A stretch of DNA of 64,000 bases from Musa acuminata AAA Group (lineage: Eukaryota; Streptophyta; Magnoliopsida; Zingiberales; Musaceae). The translations under genes were made by a program, and so were the position numbers. Numbering within the stretch: the stretch's first letter is position 1; every line of letters starts with the position of its first letter. The notes under the pieces are model-generated. The model had not been told where the DNA came from. It searched no databases and saw nothing but the letters and a program-made list of their open reading frames with translations. The stretch covers positions 43,921,501 through 43,985,500 of the forward strand of contig NC_088357.1 in the NCBI RefSeq assembly GCF_036884655.1, given 5' to 3'. Shown in pieces: positions 11,763 to 24,685 of this stretch.

Positions 11763-14700
11763 TCAGATATCTTCCCCGGGTGGTAGCTCTGCAAGCTTTG
11801 GAGGATTATCAAGGACTCTTTCCATGTCAAAGCGAACTTCAATATTGCGAATGCTATAACCAACTACCATCAGCCAATAGAGTAGATTGGCAAGTTCCGG
11901 AGCAGTTGTTTGTGTTACGGCAATCTACAAGAAGATAAGTGGATCAGTGGGATCAGCAGACTTGACCATAGGATAAAAACCAAGTAGCTCATTTTGAATG
12001 AATAAAGGTAGGGATCATGAAATTAGTGTCATGCTGAAATAAGACAACTAAATTCATTTGAATGGGAAGATACCAAACTGAATGCTTAAGGAACATTGTA
12101 AACCTGGGTTCACCATTTGGATTGAAATTTATTTCTCTAGGAAAATTTCTATTCAGGTAATCACTTCGTCCCAGATATTATTTTCCTATGAAAATTATAG
12201 TAGAAGAAATGAAGACATTTTATCTCAACACAAATTTTCAGGACAAGCAGAACTTAGATTTAATATGTCAATTTGCATTGATATTAACGAAGTTCCAGTA
12301 TTCCACTTTCTTGCTGCAGATCATATTTATCTGATTAACAAACATCCACATAACAAAGGCATCGACATATTTATGTACGTCGGGGCAATGGTGTGAAAAC
12401 ATTGGAGTTGGAAGGAGTCCAAATAGATGACCTTGAACTGCTATGCATAACTGCTATGCCAAACAAAACCAATTTATGTTCCTTGAATCTGATGAAACAA
12501 ATTCTGTGTCAAATTTTTATCATAAAAAAGAACCAACATCATGGCCTTCATTTAGAAGATGACAAGATTAATTACAAATTTGCCACCCAGTCAATATGTC
12601 ACTAACTAGACCATTTTTCAAATTATGTGCCTGAAGGTAATTTGTGAGCATCACTATTTGTTCAAGTGCTGAGGACAAATAAGTTATGTATGCAAAAACA
12701 TTATCAAACCTTCATTTGTGCAGGATCTGAAACTGCAAGCAAACGCTTTACAAAGGCATTCATAGCAAAAACAACATCTTCCCCAGCGCTATTTGTCAGG
12801 TCCTGCATATATTTATTATTCATAAAAACTTGGTTTAAAAAAAAAAGCCCTATTGGAAAGGTATAGATGAAGTGGTAGAGCCAATTAATTGTTGAGATTA
12901 AAGGATTTAAAATATAGTAAAAAGAACAAATATCTGATGCAATATGTTAGCATAATTGTAACTAAAAGAAAAGTCAAATTTGAGACTAAAAAAAGAACAA
13001 CATACTGTATCAATGAATGTTCAAATAAGCAGCAATTACAATCAGTTAAGACTTGCATCCTCAGATCACAATATCTGGTAATGTCAACTTCTACTGTTTA
13101 AGACCTGTAAGGTAATATGAGGTAGTAGACATAATCACCTCTTCATAGCCAGCATGGTTTTGAACAAACATACTCATCTTATTTTATTTGAGCTAAGGTT
13201 CGCAATATCGTACCGTACCGGTATTTCGACCTGGGCTCGGTACCGGTATGGTACGGTGTACCGAGCGATGAGCGGTACACCCAGGTGTACCAAGCACTGT
13301 AGTACTACTACAGTGCACTGCTACAGTACTACAGTATACTGCTACAGTCGGACCGGTACCGGGCGGTCCACGTACCGCTGGCATGTCGGACCGGTACATA
13401 CCGCCCATACCGGGTAGTACGATTCGGTATGGCAGACCTTGATTTGAGCTATCCTTAGCAACAACTTTTTTCCAGAAACCCATTAGAACTCTTTACTTAT
13501 TCACAAAACAAAAAGGAAAATGAAGTTTTATTTTTAAAGTGGCCCAAAGGATCGACAGAAAACTATCATCTCCTATCTGGCATATTAAACCTTGACTTGC
13601 TTCAGGGAACTTTAAATTAGTGAATTTAGATAACTCTTGTAAGGGGTAAATCAGTGAGGTGTTCAGTATTATGACTCATCTAAACACACTAATATAATGC
13701 AAATAGATCTTCTATCTTCCAATCTTTATTTCCCAAAACCTGATTTTGTTTGCTACTGCTTTTATTTGCTGATATCTTGCACACATTGTTCATAATCTTC
13801 TTAGCAGAATGCTTTACTATTAAAGTTAATGAGCCAGTATCAGCATTTTAATTATATATATCTAAATTGTTGGCAAGTGCAACTCAATTTTGCGTTCGTC
13901 TCAATTGTTGGCAAGTGCAACTGAATAAAAAGTTCAGATTAAATGGACTTCCATCAAAGAATCAAAGGTATACACAAATCAAGCTGAACTAAAAATTTAA
14001 AAAAATTGATTTTGTTTGACTTTGGTTTGATTTGAATTCTTCTTTGAGATGAACAATTTGATATACATATTGATTGAGTTAGATATAAATTCATGAGTCT
14101 TCATTTAGTTGAAAGATGTGTCAGTACTACATGAACCAACACAAAAATCAGATTTGGATTTAAACAAGTATCCAATACGGCAAGGAGACAAAATGAAGAT
14201 ACGGAAACAATTTAGAGAGAAAAAACAAATTTAATAAATTAAGTGTGATGTTTACAACATAATAAGAATGAAGTTTAGAATTGTCATGTAAGAAACCTTG
14301 GAACCAAGAACACCTACATCTATTGCTTGATCACTGATGTTAAAAAAAGTGCTCAGATGTGTTAAAAAAAGTAGATTGGGCCTCAAAATTGAAAGACAGA
14401 GATGTTCATTGAGATCCAAGATGTTATTTCATTGTTGCATTAGTCCTAGTACTGGTTTATTATTTTCCAACTTTACTCTTATTAAGGAAGGCTGTGCAGT
14501 TGGAAAAAAGTGAGTTGCATGTTAAAAACTGTAAACTGAACACCAGAAAACACCCTACAAAATAATGCAGGTCATGAGCATCTTTCCTCATCTCAAAAAT
14601 GCTTTACATAGTAGGGTATGGGTATTGGTGAAACTTCATGCAGAACAAAAGTCGTATGAAACTAAGAAATTGCACAAGCATGCTACAATTTTCAATACCT

Positions 14701-17700
14701 TTAAATTCTGAGGTTCAAGGGATTTTAGATAATCCAAAAGTTCATTGTGTCCATTTGCTGACCTCCTTGTGACTTGACGCTTCAGCTCCTCAATTTCTGA
14801 TTCAAGAAATTCTATATACTTGACGGCATCCATCTTTTCAGGACCGGTAATCTTGTTCCACTTAATAACTTCCCCAGTAACTTTTTTCTGTGTACCAGGA
14901 GCATAATCTGAAACATCCTGAAATGATTATTGAGATCACATTATAGAATTCATAAACTAAGACTTAAATGAGCACATACACAAATTCATGTGCGCATTGA
15001 GAGCAGTATAAATCTGTTGGGTATCTGCACAAAAGAGATCCACTAGATCCATGAATTTTCTTTCTTTGGTACCATAGATTGTGGCATTTCTGATTTAAGA
15101 TATGATACATAAGTAACAATAAAATTTTTCCAGTTTTGATTAATTTCTCAGCCTTAAGACTATAAATTGACCACAAATGGTTAGAACTAATCAAACTTAA
15201 TCACAGTTAGCTGATTTTGGTCAATTTTAAGTGAGTAACTTAAAAAGGCGAAAAACAAGAAGAGAGGAGTGGAAGGAAAAGAGAAGTAAGCCAACACAAA
15301 AGAAAGTCAGAGAACAGAAACACAAAAAATATGACTATGAAACAAAGGTGACTCTGCTTCTATTATATTTGCTATTCCTTTTTTTTTTTAAATGAAACAA
15401 CAAACTTATATTACTCTAAAGGGCGAGAACAAAAAAAACTCCTCTAGCAAAAATTGTATTTGATATTCAATGCAAACATCGAATATTGTGTATAACATGG
15501 TTGTTCACTACTGGCAAAAAGAAAGAATATCAATAGAGAAAACAAAAGAATAAATTATAGCCATTAACCTGATAAAGAAATAGATGTGCACTAACAGAGA
15601 CACGAGATGACATGAGACTTGTGATTAAACTCAGATTTTATAAGCATCGCTCTTCAAATAAAGTTTTTTATGTGTCTTTGTATTATCTAAATATTGAACA
15701 GTAAGGTGATTGGAGAAGCATTAGAGATATCTTTAGCATTGCAGGATGATATGTTTTGACTATTTTATATGACATAAGTATAATCTTTAGTAAATTATAT
15801 GATATGACTAGTATTTAATTTTTTATATAATCATTTTTAATAACTTATTCTCCATTGTTTGTATTGCCATTTTTTATATAGTTTCAGATCAAAATGCTTT
15901 TGCAAAGTTTCATCTGAAATTATATTAGCCAAAAGCTTTAATATTCAATCTTCTCCGGTGGGTTAAGAACGAAGAATAAGTGGACACCAGTGAAGCATCT
16001 TTTGTAATGCATTGATTAAAATAACTTACATAAAGAATGTAAAGCAGGCACAGCACCACTGTATTAGTACGTTAAGCTTACGAAGGTACACAAACTTACA
16101 ACTCACATTCTTATTATTTAGTAGCAAAAAAATCAAAAGAAGTTTTCATTCATTTGCAATTAACTTAGAAAAACTGAAAAAAAAAAGACCATTTTTTGCC
16201 CAAACAGAAATATGTATTTAAATCTCAGTTCTTTATATATAAGTTTCTCAATGAAAACTCTCAACTAAACAAGGAATGACACTCATGACCAACACGTAAG
16301 ACAATGTTTGACATCCATAAACAGATCGACTAATGATTTGCTTAGTAATCAAGGCTATTCATGCCATCTTAGTAGGAGGAAACAGGAGACCAATGGTCTG
16401 ATCTCTTCGACACTGGAACACTTACAATTTGTGACAACTAAACTTTGGAAGCTGCTCTAAAATCTCATCATTTGCAAATGTCATTATTCTGAATTAGTTG
16501 GAACTGATTCTTTGTTTTCCTGCTAGTTGCTAACATGTGTCTTTCTCTTAATCCGATCAACATTTATTGCTTTCATTTAAGAGGCTACTAGGTGCACTCT
16601 CTCTTCTTTTTGTGATAAAATCAGATAATGTTATTGTATCTGTGAGAAAGACGGATGTGATTGTATATAAGACTATAAATATAAAAAGTGGAAGGACTAC
16701 TATAATTAATATGTAAGACTCAATGAGCCTATTATATTAATTGAGATACATACACGTTTTGGGTAGTTTGATTTTAGACCTATCAAGTTATTTAATTTAT
16801 TATTAAGCCGGGAACATACCATGGTGTGAACCCAAAGTATGCTAGATCTTCAACTTTAATGAAAACATCAAGCCCTATATGTACTTTGACTAATTTGAAA
16901 GCTTAAACTTAGTATTGATTATGATAATTCATATATGATTATTAAAATATATAACAAGTATTCTCCACAAGTCTGATGTTCCGAACCATGATGTAGTCAT
17001 GATTATAGGACCTGTTAGTTTAAATATCTACATTTTAAAAGTTTAAATTTCTACAGCTTTAATCAACTTTAGAGATTTGACATCAAATTATATTCTTTGA
17101 TGTTCTTAGTTTGTATACATTGACTTGTTTGCAACTAGTGTTTTACATGTTATTTTTTTATAATTGTCTAGTAATTATGATCTCTTAGACCAACAATTCA
17201 CCTATCCATGGGGCCCAAAAGTATCTACCAACTAGAAGCAGCCAATAGCCTCCAGTGGGCCTCCGTGTGATTAGTTAGGTGATAGGGTAAGCTTTTGTAG
17301 AGTAAGTGTTAGTGTCTTTTGTACTTTTCCTAAATGGATCTTGTTTTTTATTTTTTGAAATCACACCTTCCAAGTCTTCGATGCTATCTTTTTGTCCGAA
17401 TATTGATCCATTTGTGTAAGTAACATCAATCATTTAAGTAACATCTTCTAGGGTTAGTAGAAAGTTTCGCTCCTTAGGCGGGACAATGCAAGTATGTTAG
17501 TGAACGAGATCATAGAAGTCATTGTGCGAGCGTGGAATATGACAATTGTTTGAATACCTAAGGATGCATGAGGACATAGCGAAATCTGAACCATCAGATT
17601 GGAGAGGAAGCGAGAGTTTAAATGGCTGATGTTACTTATGCAAATAGATCAATATGCAGACAAAAAGATGGTATCGAAGACTTGGAAGGTGTGATTTCAA

Positions 17701-20700
17701 AAAATCGAAAACAAGATCCATTTAGGAAAAGTACACAAGAAACTGACACTTACTCTATGAAACCTTACCCTGTCACCTAACCAATCACACAAAGGCCTCG
17801 CCGAAGGCTGTTGGCCACTTTCAATTGGTAGATAGTTCTGGGCCCCATGGATAGGTGAATCGATTGGTATAAGAGATCGCAATTACTAGACAATTACAAG
17901 GTAATAACATGTAAAACAACGGTTGCAAACAAGTCAATGTATACAAACTAAGAACATCAAAGAATATAATCTGATATCAAATCTCTAAAGTTGATTAAAG
18001 CAGTAGAAATTTAAACTTCAAAAAATATAGATATTTAAACTAACAAGTGTCATAATCATGACTACATCATGGTTCAGAACATCAGACTTGTGGAGAATAA
18101 TTGTTATATATTTTAATTATTATAAATGAATTATCACAATCAAAACTAAGTTTAAGCTCTCAAATTAGTCAAAGTACATATAGGGCTTGATGTTTTCATT
18201 AAAGTTAGAGATCTAACATACTTTGGGTTCACACCATGGTTGTTGTTGTTGTTATTATTATTATTATTTTTATTTGGCTTAATAATTAATCAAATAACTT
18301 GATAGGTCTAAAATCAAATTACTCAAAACGTGTATGTATCTCAATTAATATAGTAGGCTCATTTATTCTTACATATTAATTATATTAGTCCTTCCACTTT
18401 ATATATTTTTAGTCTTATATACAATTACATCCATCTTTCTCACAAATACAATAACATTATTTGATTTATCACATAAAGAAGAGTGAGTGCACCTAGTAGC
18501 CTCTTAAATGAAAGCAATAAATGTTGATCAGATTAAGAGAAAGACACATGTTAGCAACTAACAGTAAAACAAAGAATCAGTTCCAACTAAATCATAATAA
18601 TGACATTTGCAAATGATAATATTTTAGAGCAGCTTCCAAACTTGAGTTGACTGTTACAAATTGAAAGTGTTTCAAAGTGTCAAAGAGATCAAACCATCAT
18701 TCTCCTGTTTCCTCCTACTAAGATGGCAACAATTGACATCATTGTGAAACTTTTCCTATTCAAACATAACATAGTCAAAAGATATTGCAAAACTTGATTC
18801 GTTGCAATTTCGAATGTGAACTTACATCATCGGCAATATCTTTGCAGCCGACTGTGTCATGCTACAGGGTTAGAGGGATGTAAATCAATAGCCAATCTAT
18901 TTATGGATGGGACGAATAGCCTTGATCACTAAACAAATCAATTGCTGATCTGTTTATGGATGTCAAGCATTGTCTTACCTGTTGGTTAGTGATTTGATTT
19001 GCTTGACATCCATAAACAGATTGGCAATTGATTTGCTTAGTGATCAAGGCTATCAATGCTAGTCAAAGTACAAGATTGAAGACATTCCCCACAACTATTA
19101 TACCAGCAAAAACATGATCAAATGATATACAACTTCAAGTAAAGTTAAAAAAGTAAGCCTCTAAAGAAATTCATACAGAACAATAAAGACCTTGTGATGC
19201 TTGAACATGCAAGGCATGTCAAGATCAAATTTGATGCAGAAATCAAAGGAAAAAGAAGTATTAAAAGTTTCATCATAATTTTAGTTCAATAGTAAAATTT
19301 TGAAATACCATGTTATCTTTTGGTTCAGGAAGCGCTATCTGCTCTAGACTTTGCTGCAACTCAAGACGATATTGTGCATTCCTAAACATGTAACCAGTCA
19401 TCATAACACTGTACATTAGTTGTGCCAGATTCTCAGCAACCTGAAAAGAAAAGAAAAAGGGCATCAAAATCATATTGAGAACTAAAGGATAATTGTTGCA
19501 ATGAGAAAAATGTGCTATATTATGATCTTATGTTGAAGAAAACAAAAGTTATGACAGAAGGCCAATAAAGCATGATAAACTGAAAACATACCGTGGTAAC
19601 AGTTACTGAGAAGAACTGAGGTGGAAGTGTTCCAATCATATTTGCCACAGTTTGTCTCATAGCATCGACAACCTCCAAGGGTAAAAGAAAATACGAGAGT
19701 GGTCTAAGAAATTTAGAATCTGAATAAGCATTACTTGCTGCATTTTATAATTATTCTAGGAACAAGAAATACAGAGAGACGCTAGTGTTAACATATAACA
19801 AGGGAATATCTTGAAATGAAGTCACATACAATTTTTTTGATTATCGCAAATTATGCCATAAAAGAAGCACAATTCAAACACTAGAAGAAATATCAGATGA
19901 CAACCTACCTGTTTTGGTGCTCTTTTCACAAATAGCTCCATAAATTCTGGCTGAACATTTTTGACATATTCCAAAAGAATGTCCCTCCTGCTCTTGGGCT
20001 GAATATATATAAAATCAGACCTAAGAATTCTTTCACTGGGCATGAGTAAAATGCATATGCACAATTAAACTCAACATGATAATCCATAATTACTAACATC
20101 AAGATTCAAGAAGCACGATTAGTGCATATGCAGCATGAATGTCCTCGTGATTGGTGCCCATGCATCATAAACATCATAATCAATCACTTACATATGAACA
20201 AAACCAGTATCATATTCTATTTAACAGTATACTGAGTATAACAAGTTTTAGAACAAAGCTACAACAATGATGAAGCAGAAATTTCTTCCTGGAAATCTTT
20301 GTAAAATGAACAACGTAAATTTTTAGCTTAGTGATTCCATCAAACCCATCATTCTTATTACAAAGACATCACACCACCACCACCACCAAGGGGTGGGTTA
20401 ATTTCAAAAAGAATAAAGTAAGAGATGTGGAACATGGTTTGATACCGAGGAAGCAAATCATACCAAGCTAATTGGCATGTATTGACACGAGCCAAAAAGT
20501 AAATACCAGAAAGGTATAGTTGCAACCATCTAATTCGTGAAGGCAATTAATTCAAACACGGGTAACTGAAGACAGCACACAAAACGCGAAGCATCAACAA
20601 CAAGATAAAACAACAACTTGAAGAATCAAACGGCACCGATTAGCACAAAATGCATCAGAACTGGAGTCTGGAAGTTCAATGGTTCAATCTAGGTGCATCA

Positions 20701-21254
20701 CGCTACCAGACAGGGATGCCAGCACGTGCAGGCTAAGGAAAATCTCAGCAGGAAACCACCTTTCTGGTACCAAACGTAAGATCGCCCACATCTTTAGAAT
20801 ACCTGGCAAGTCAAGGCAAGCCCACAGTTGCCCGCTTGCCGACAATACAAGAGCACTAACAAGAACGATTAACAAACAGTGATGCGGTGAACCTAACCAC
20901 GACTCGGTTATCCATGTCCAACCAAAGACAACAGTCTTCAGGTCGAAGACAACAGTAGAAATCTCAACTCCAACATTTCTACTTCCGATTCGAGGGGAAA
21001 ATGTAATCGAGAACTCATCGGAAACCCAAAACCGATTTGCATACCGAGCTCCCTTTAGGAGGTTGGGTGTCGCCGGCATCGGAATCCTGGGCCCGCACGA
21101 GCTTCAATCGGCATCTTCTCCTCCTCTGTAAGGGGAAGGAGAGGGAGAGTAACGAGATCGAGGGAGGGGAAGCGGAGGAGGAGGAGAAGACAGGGGAGAG
21201 AGAGGAGGGCAGGGCAGCAGAGAGAGGTTTCGGGGTGAAGAGGTGGGAAGACAT
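11763..21254 (-). CDS. UV-B-induced protein At3g17800-like, plastid DUF760 protein
   Basis: A complete gene of seven exons on the minus strand: 21254-21045, 19998-19909, 19672-19592, 19440-19309, 14917-14699, 12802-12710 and 11924-11763. Every exon is a multiple of three, so all introns are phase 0, giving 328 residues. Exon 1 (residues 1-70) is Ser/Pro/Arg-rich with few acids, typical of a plastid transit peptide. Then come KSRRDILLEYVKNVQPEFME, RQTVANMIGTLPPQFFSVTV, LAQLMYSVMMTGYMFRN, an EIEELKRQV coiled segment, DYLKSLEPQNLK, a second block AFVKRLLAVSD, and ELANLLYWLMVVGYSIRN ending LAELPPGEDI. The two L-x-x-L-M-Y/GY-x-x-RN blocks are the paired DUF760 modules. The match to the Arabidopsis At3g17800/At1g48450 group is strong; biochemical function is unknown. 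ATG 21254-21252 is the first ATG in frame. Intron 4 (4.4 kb) holds a large inverted repeat and intron 5 holds a MITE. A second copy of exon 1 lies at 45.8-46.2 kb. Confidence 0.92.
13186..13450. mobile_element. Mutator-type MITE with 9-bp target duplication
   Basis: A 247-bp GC-rich block (13195-13441) in AT-rich intron DNA. It is flanked on both sides by ATTTGAGCT (13186-13194 and 13442-13450), a 9-bp target duplication as left by Mutator-like elements. The ends are imperfect inverted repeats (AAGGTTCGCAATA against AAGGTCTGCCATA). Inside are many GGTACCG palindromes and CTACAGTA-type short repeats. It has no coding capacity. It lies in the intron between exons 5 and 6 of the DUF760 gene. Confidence 0.75.
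16285..18985. repeat. Large inverted repeat (copies B and C), arms ~1.15-1.35 kb, loop ~200 bp
   Basis: The left arm, about 16285-17430, is the reverse complement of the right arm, about 17630-18985. Landmarks pair in mirrored order, for example GCCATCTTAGTAGGAGGA at 16370 with its complement near 18709-18727, and the ACTAGGTGCACTC stretch near 16600 with GAGTGCACCTAGT near 18490. The left arm lacks about 180 bp near its outer end. The right arm plus the loop is a direct copy (copy C, 17450-18880) of 10207-11475. The whole structure lies in intron 4 of the DUF760 gene, so its transcript could fold into a long hairpin. Confidence 0.8.
18913..19053. repeat. Short hairpin, ~55-bp arms
   Basis: GAATAGCCTTGATCACTAAA and following bases (from 18913 to about 18968) pair with the segment ending TTTGCTTAGTGATCAAGGCT near 19050; the loop is about 30 bp. 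A third copy of the arm is near 16309-16356. It forms the outer edge of the large intronic inverted repeat. Confidence 0.7.
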
Positions 21255-21657
21255 GAGAACGCTTTCCTCACCCAATCCGTCTCCAATCCCAATGCTGCGC
21301 TTGTTAATATCTTCAGGCGAGAAATTACCACATGAATTTTCTATCCCAAAAAAATTGTTAAGTGCTAAAAATGGTGAATGAATATAATCAGCATTTTGAT
21401 GAAAATAAAAAGTGAAACTAATTTATTCACACATAAATTTTTGGGTAAGATTCTAAGAAAAAAATATCTTCTAATTTAAAATTTTTTTATAAAATAATCA
21501 TTCTATCCATATCGATCATCGTTCGTCATGCCTTCATCCTAAACAATTGTTCATACCTTCGTCTCAATCAACGATAAAAGCCTCACCAGACTAACAAAGT
21601 TAAATGATTTTTAATATTTTTTTAAAAAATTATAAAATTAATTTTTTTTTCATAAAT

Positions 21658-21662
<5 letters not shown>

Positions 21663-21739
<77 letters not shown>
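21663..21739. repeat. (AT)n microsatellite
   Basis: About 77 bp of uninterrupted alternating AT, upstream of the DUF760 gene. A second run is at about 22698-22737 and a third at about 63319-63344. Confidence 0.95.
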
Positions 21740-21740
<1 letters not shown>

Positions 21741-22695
21741 CTATTTTACTACGTTGGTGAGCAATTGATAGTTACATATCAATTCACATGGTTCATGATG
21801 CATCAATGGAAAAGGCAGGCGTGATCAAGATGGGTCTTGATGGTGAGGATACATCAAAATGACATCATACTTTTACCTCTATTTAATATTTGATTTTAAG
21901 AAGGTAAAATAGATATAGATGGTATTCGATTCATTGTTAAAATTGGAATTAGAATTAGAGTGACACCTTGATATGTTTGGTTTGATATTATTTAATCCGA
22001 TATTTTTTTAATATCAAATCATATTTTTTAAATATTTATATAATTTTGAATATTTATTTTATTTATTAAGATTTATGCTATATATATTAAAAGATATTAA
22101 TTTATATTATGGTTATACAATTCCCATTTTATTATTTGATATTGTTCTATGATATTTTTTTAGTATTTTATTTATCCCTGAAGTAAGAAGGAATATCATT
22201 AATATGTGTTATTTTAATTTTTGAACAGTTTTAATATAATTTTAAATTTCAAATTGTGACGAAGAATTTATGCTAAGATGAGCAATGATCCAAATCCATA
22301 CCACATAAAAGAAATACTCTACCCTCCAAAACAAAGGAGGATAGCTTATTTTTCTTATTTTAGCTCCGAATTGTGCAGGAAATAGAATAAAAAATTTCAC
22401 AAAAAAAGATAATTAAATGTTTTGAAAACATACAATTCAACTTGAGTAATACTTCAATAAAAAAGAAGAAAAAATATTTCAAAAACATTACAAAACCAAC
22501 ATTTGGTAAAATGTTTTATTTTGGATATAAAATGAATGAAGACATTCCTTTCCTACCACATTATTCATGTGTAAACAATGAGACTTATGGATGAGAACAA
22601 GATTTATCCATTTCATTCAATGATTGTCACAAGAATTTATGTCAATTGGAATTATTTAGAAATAGTATATATTTGTCATTATAAATCTTGATTTA

Positions 22696-22741
<46 letters not shown>

Positions 22742-22774
22742 CATTATTCAGAAGTAGTATATATTTCATTCAAT

Positions 22775-22843
22775 GCTCCGCTCAAGCTCCCTCTTCCTCC
22801 CGCCGATCCTCCCGGACATATGCGCCGTATCTCCGGCGGAGGA
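22775..22843 (-). repeat. Inverted fragment of DUF7796 exon 1 upstream of its own gene
   Basis: These ~68 bp are a near-perfect reverse complement of 23345-23411 in the coding exon downstream, with only about three mismatches by eye (for example CATATGTCCGGGAGG against CATATGCCCGAGAGG). The GC-rich patch stands out in AT-rich DNA and is next to an (AT)n tract. If transcribed together with the gene, the two segments could pair across about 500 nt. No frame or gene structure is kept in the copy. Confidence 0.9.
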
Positions 22844-23131
22844 GGATATATTTAGTTCTATACTGGATGGAAAATCGAAGAGTCAAACCTTAACATAAGT
22901 TATGGTCATATCAAACTGCCACAGTAGAAGTCAGCACACGGTGTATGGGAACATCATGCGCGTGCTTGGCACGTGAAGAGTCAGCTTAGGCTGTCGTAAT
23001 GGACTCTTTGGGAAACGGTTAAATTCAGACACGTCTGTTAGAGAGAAAAGTCTCCCGACGTACTCGCCTCCACTCGCCTTTTGAGGGACGTAGCGATGCC
23101 ACGCTTGTCACCCAAAGCCCGCACGAGATTC

Positions 23132-23155
23132 ATGGAGGAACCCCGACCTTGGTGA
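23132..23155 (+). promoter_or_regulatory. Short upstream open reading frame
   Basis: ATG GAG GAA CCC CGA CCT TGG TGA encodes seven residues and ends one base before the main ATG at 23157, in another frame. If in the transcript leader it could dampen or couple translation of the DUF7796 protein. Transcription start is not known. Confidence 0.5.
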
Positions 23156-23156
23156 C

Positions 23157-24685
23157 ATGAGGAACGGCAGAGACCACCGCAGGCACCAGATCACCGCTGT
23201 TGCCGCCCACGTCTCGAAATGGACGGAGAGGCGGCTGGTGCTGGCCCTCCTCGCCGCTCTCCTTCTCGTCCTCCTCTTCCTGTCCTGCTCCCGCGGCTCC
23301 CTCTCTCCGTCGCCTTTCAGATCCCTCCCCCTCTTCGGCTCCCCCTCCGCCGGAGATACGGCGCATATGCCCGAGAGGATCGGCGGGAGGAAGAGGGAGC
23401 TTGAGCGGAGCAGGATCGCCATCTGCCTCGTGGGCGGAGCGCGGCGGTTCGAGCTCACGGGGCCGTCCATCATGAGGAACTTGCTTGAGGAGTTCCCGAG
23501 CGCAGATATCTTCCTCCACAGTCCGCTCGACAAGGACTCGTACAAACTCTCGTTGCTCAAGGCCGCGCCGAGGGTCGCCGTCGTCCGCATCTTCACGCAG
23601 AATACGATGCCGACGACAGAGTCGCAAGAGCGGGTGCTCACGGCCAACGGCTCGCCCAACAGGATCCAGGTGAGCTTGGTCTCCTCCTGCCCTTGTTGAA
23701 GGTGTTCATATCTAAATCATACATATACAGAAGTGATCAAGAACGATCGTACGATTTGAAAGATGTCGTATGTTATGAATCAGATGATGTAAGAGCAATT
23801 GATTTGTTATATGTTTATACTTCGATGTTGTTGTAACAGTCGTCAACGTAGTTCGTATTGTATTGTTCTGAAGCTTGTTTGTCATTCTTGTTGCAGGGTC
23901 TGCTGCAGTATTTTAACCTAGTGGAAGGCTGCCTGAGGATGATCAAATCACAGGAATCTAAAGGCAACTTCACCTACGACTGGATCATCCGGACCCGCGT
24001 CGACGGCTACTGGTCCGCCCCGCTCGACGTGATTAACGCCTTTCAGCATGGCACCTACGTTGTCCCGTCCGGCTCCCGCTACGGCGGCCTCAACGACCGC
24101 CTCGGCGTCGGCGACCGTGCCACCTCCGAGGTCGCTCTCTCCCGCGTCTCCCTTATCCCCCGCCTCGACGCCGCCGGCTTCCGGCAGCTCAACTCGGAGT
24201 CGGCACTCAAGGCGCAGCTGACGAGCTCGAAGGTGCGGTGGGAGGAGATCGCGGTCCCCTTCTGCGTCGTGAGCGACCGACGGTACGGGTACCCGCCGGG
24301 GCCGTACGGCGTGCCGGTGGTGTCGATAGGGAGCCAGGGGCAGCTGAGCGGGGCGAAGTGCCGGCCGTGCGAGCCGGCATGCACGGGGCAGTGCGCGGCC
24401 GACGTGGGGGCGGCGCTGGACCGCGGGTGGGGCTGGACCGAATGGCGCGACGACAGCCTGCAGATATGCGACCCCAGCGGCGGGTGGGCGCCGGGGTGGG
24501 AGCACATCTTCGACAGGGTGGCGGGGCCCGAGGCAGCGACGGCGCGGAAGAGCTTGGCGGAGTTGGACATGGAGACATGCGTGGACGACTTCGAGATCAT
24601 GAGGAAGAAGGCTGCGAGCTGGGAGGCGCCTCCGGCGGTGGAGGTCTGCAGGTTAGGTCTACCAGGGCAGACCAACTCAACGTGA
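23157..24685 (+). CDS. DUF7796 type II membrane protein
   Basis: Two exons, 23157-23669 and 23897-24685, joined in phase 0 across a 227-bp GT-AG intron; 433 residues. Residues ~22-43 ([20 protein letters not shown]) form one hydrophobic anchor after a basic N-terminus, as in type II Golgi/endomembrane proteins. The luminal part contains [91 protein letters not shown] and a Cys cluster [12 protein letters not shown]. This is the plant family related to Arabidopsis At4g12700 and At2g04280, often annotated DUF7796 or calcium-binding. The DxD-like RVD and overall pattern suggest a glycosyltransferase-like fold, but that is inference. Intact, with no stops. Exon 1 has a partial inverted copy upstream. 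Confidence 0.88.

Larger units (their letters stand above)
21255..23131. other. Divergent intergenic region with two (AT)n tracts
   Basis: This 1.9-kb region separates the start codons of the DUF760 gene (- strand) and the DUF7796 gene (+ strand), so it carries both promoters. It contains (AT)n runs at about 21663-21739 and 22698-22737, a G-box CACGTG at 22970-22975 in GGCACGTGAA, and an inverted copy of DUF7796 exon 1 sequence at 22775-22843. The rest is AT-rich without genes. Confidence 0.7.

Noticed and set aside
20375..20397. Short CAC repeat
   Set aside because: A simple microsatellite in intron 1 of the DUF760 gene, nothing more.
23108..23659. Long overlapping frames on the minus strand of DUF7796 exons (also 23948-24675)
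   Set aside because: GC-rich third positions of the real gene keep the opposite strand open; no recognisable domains.
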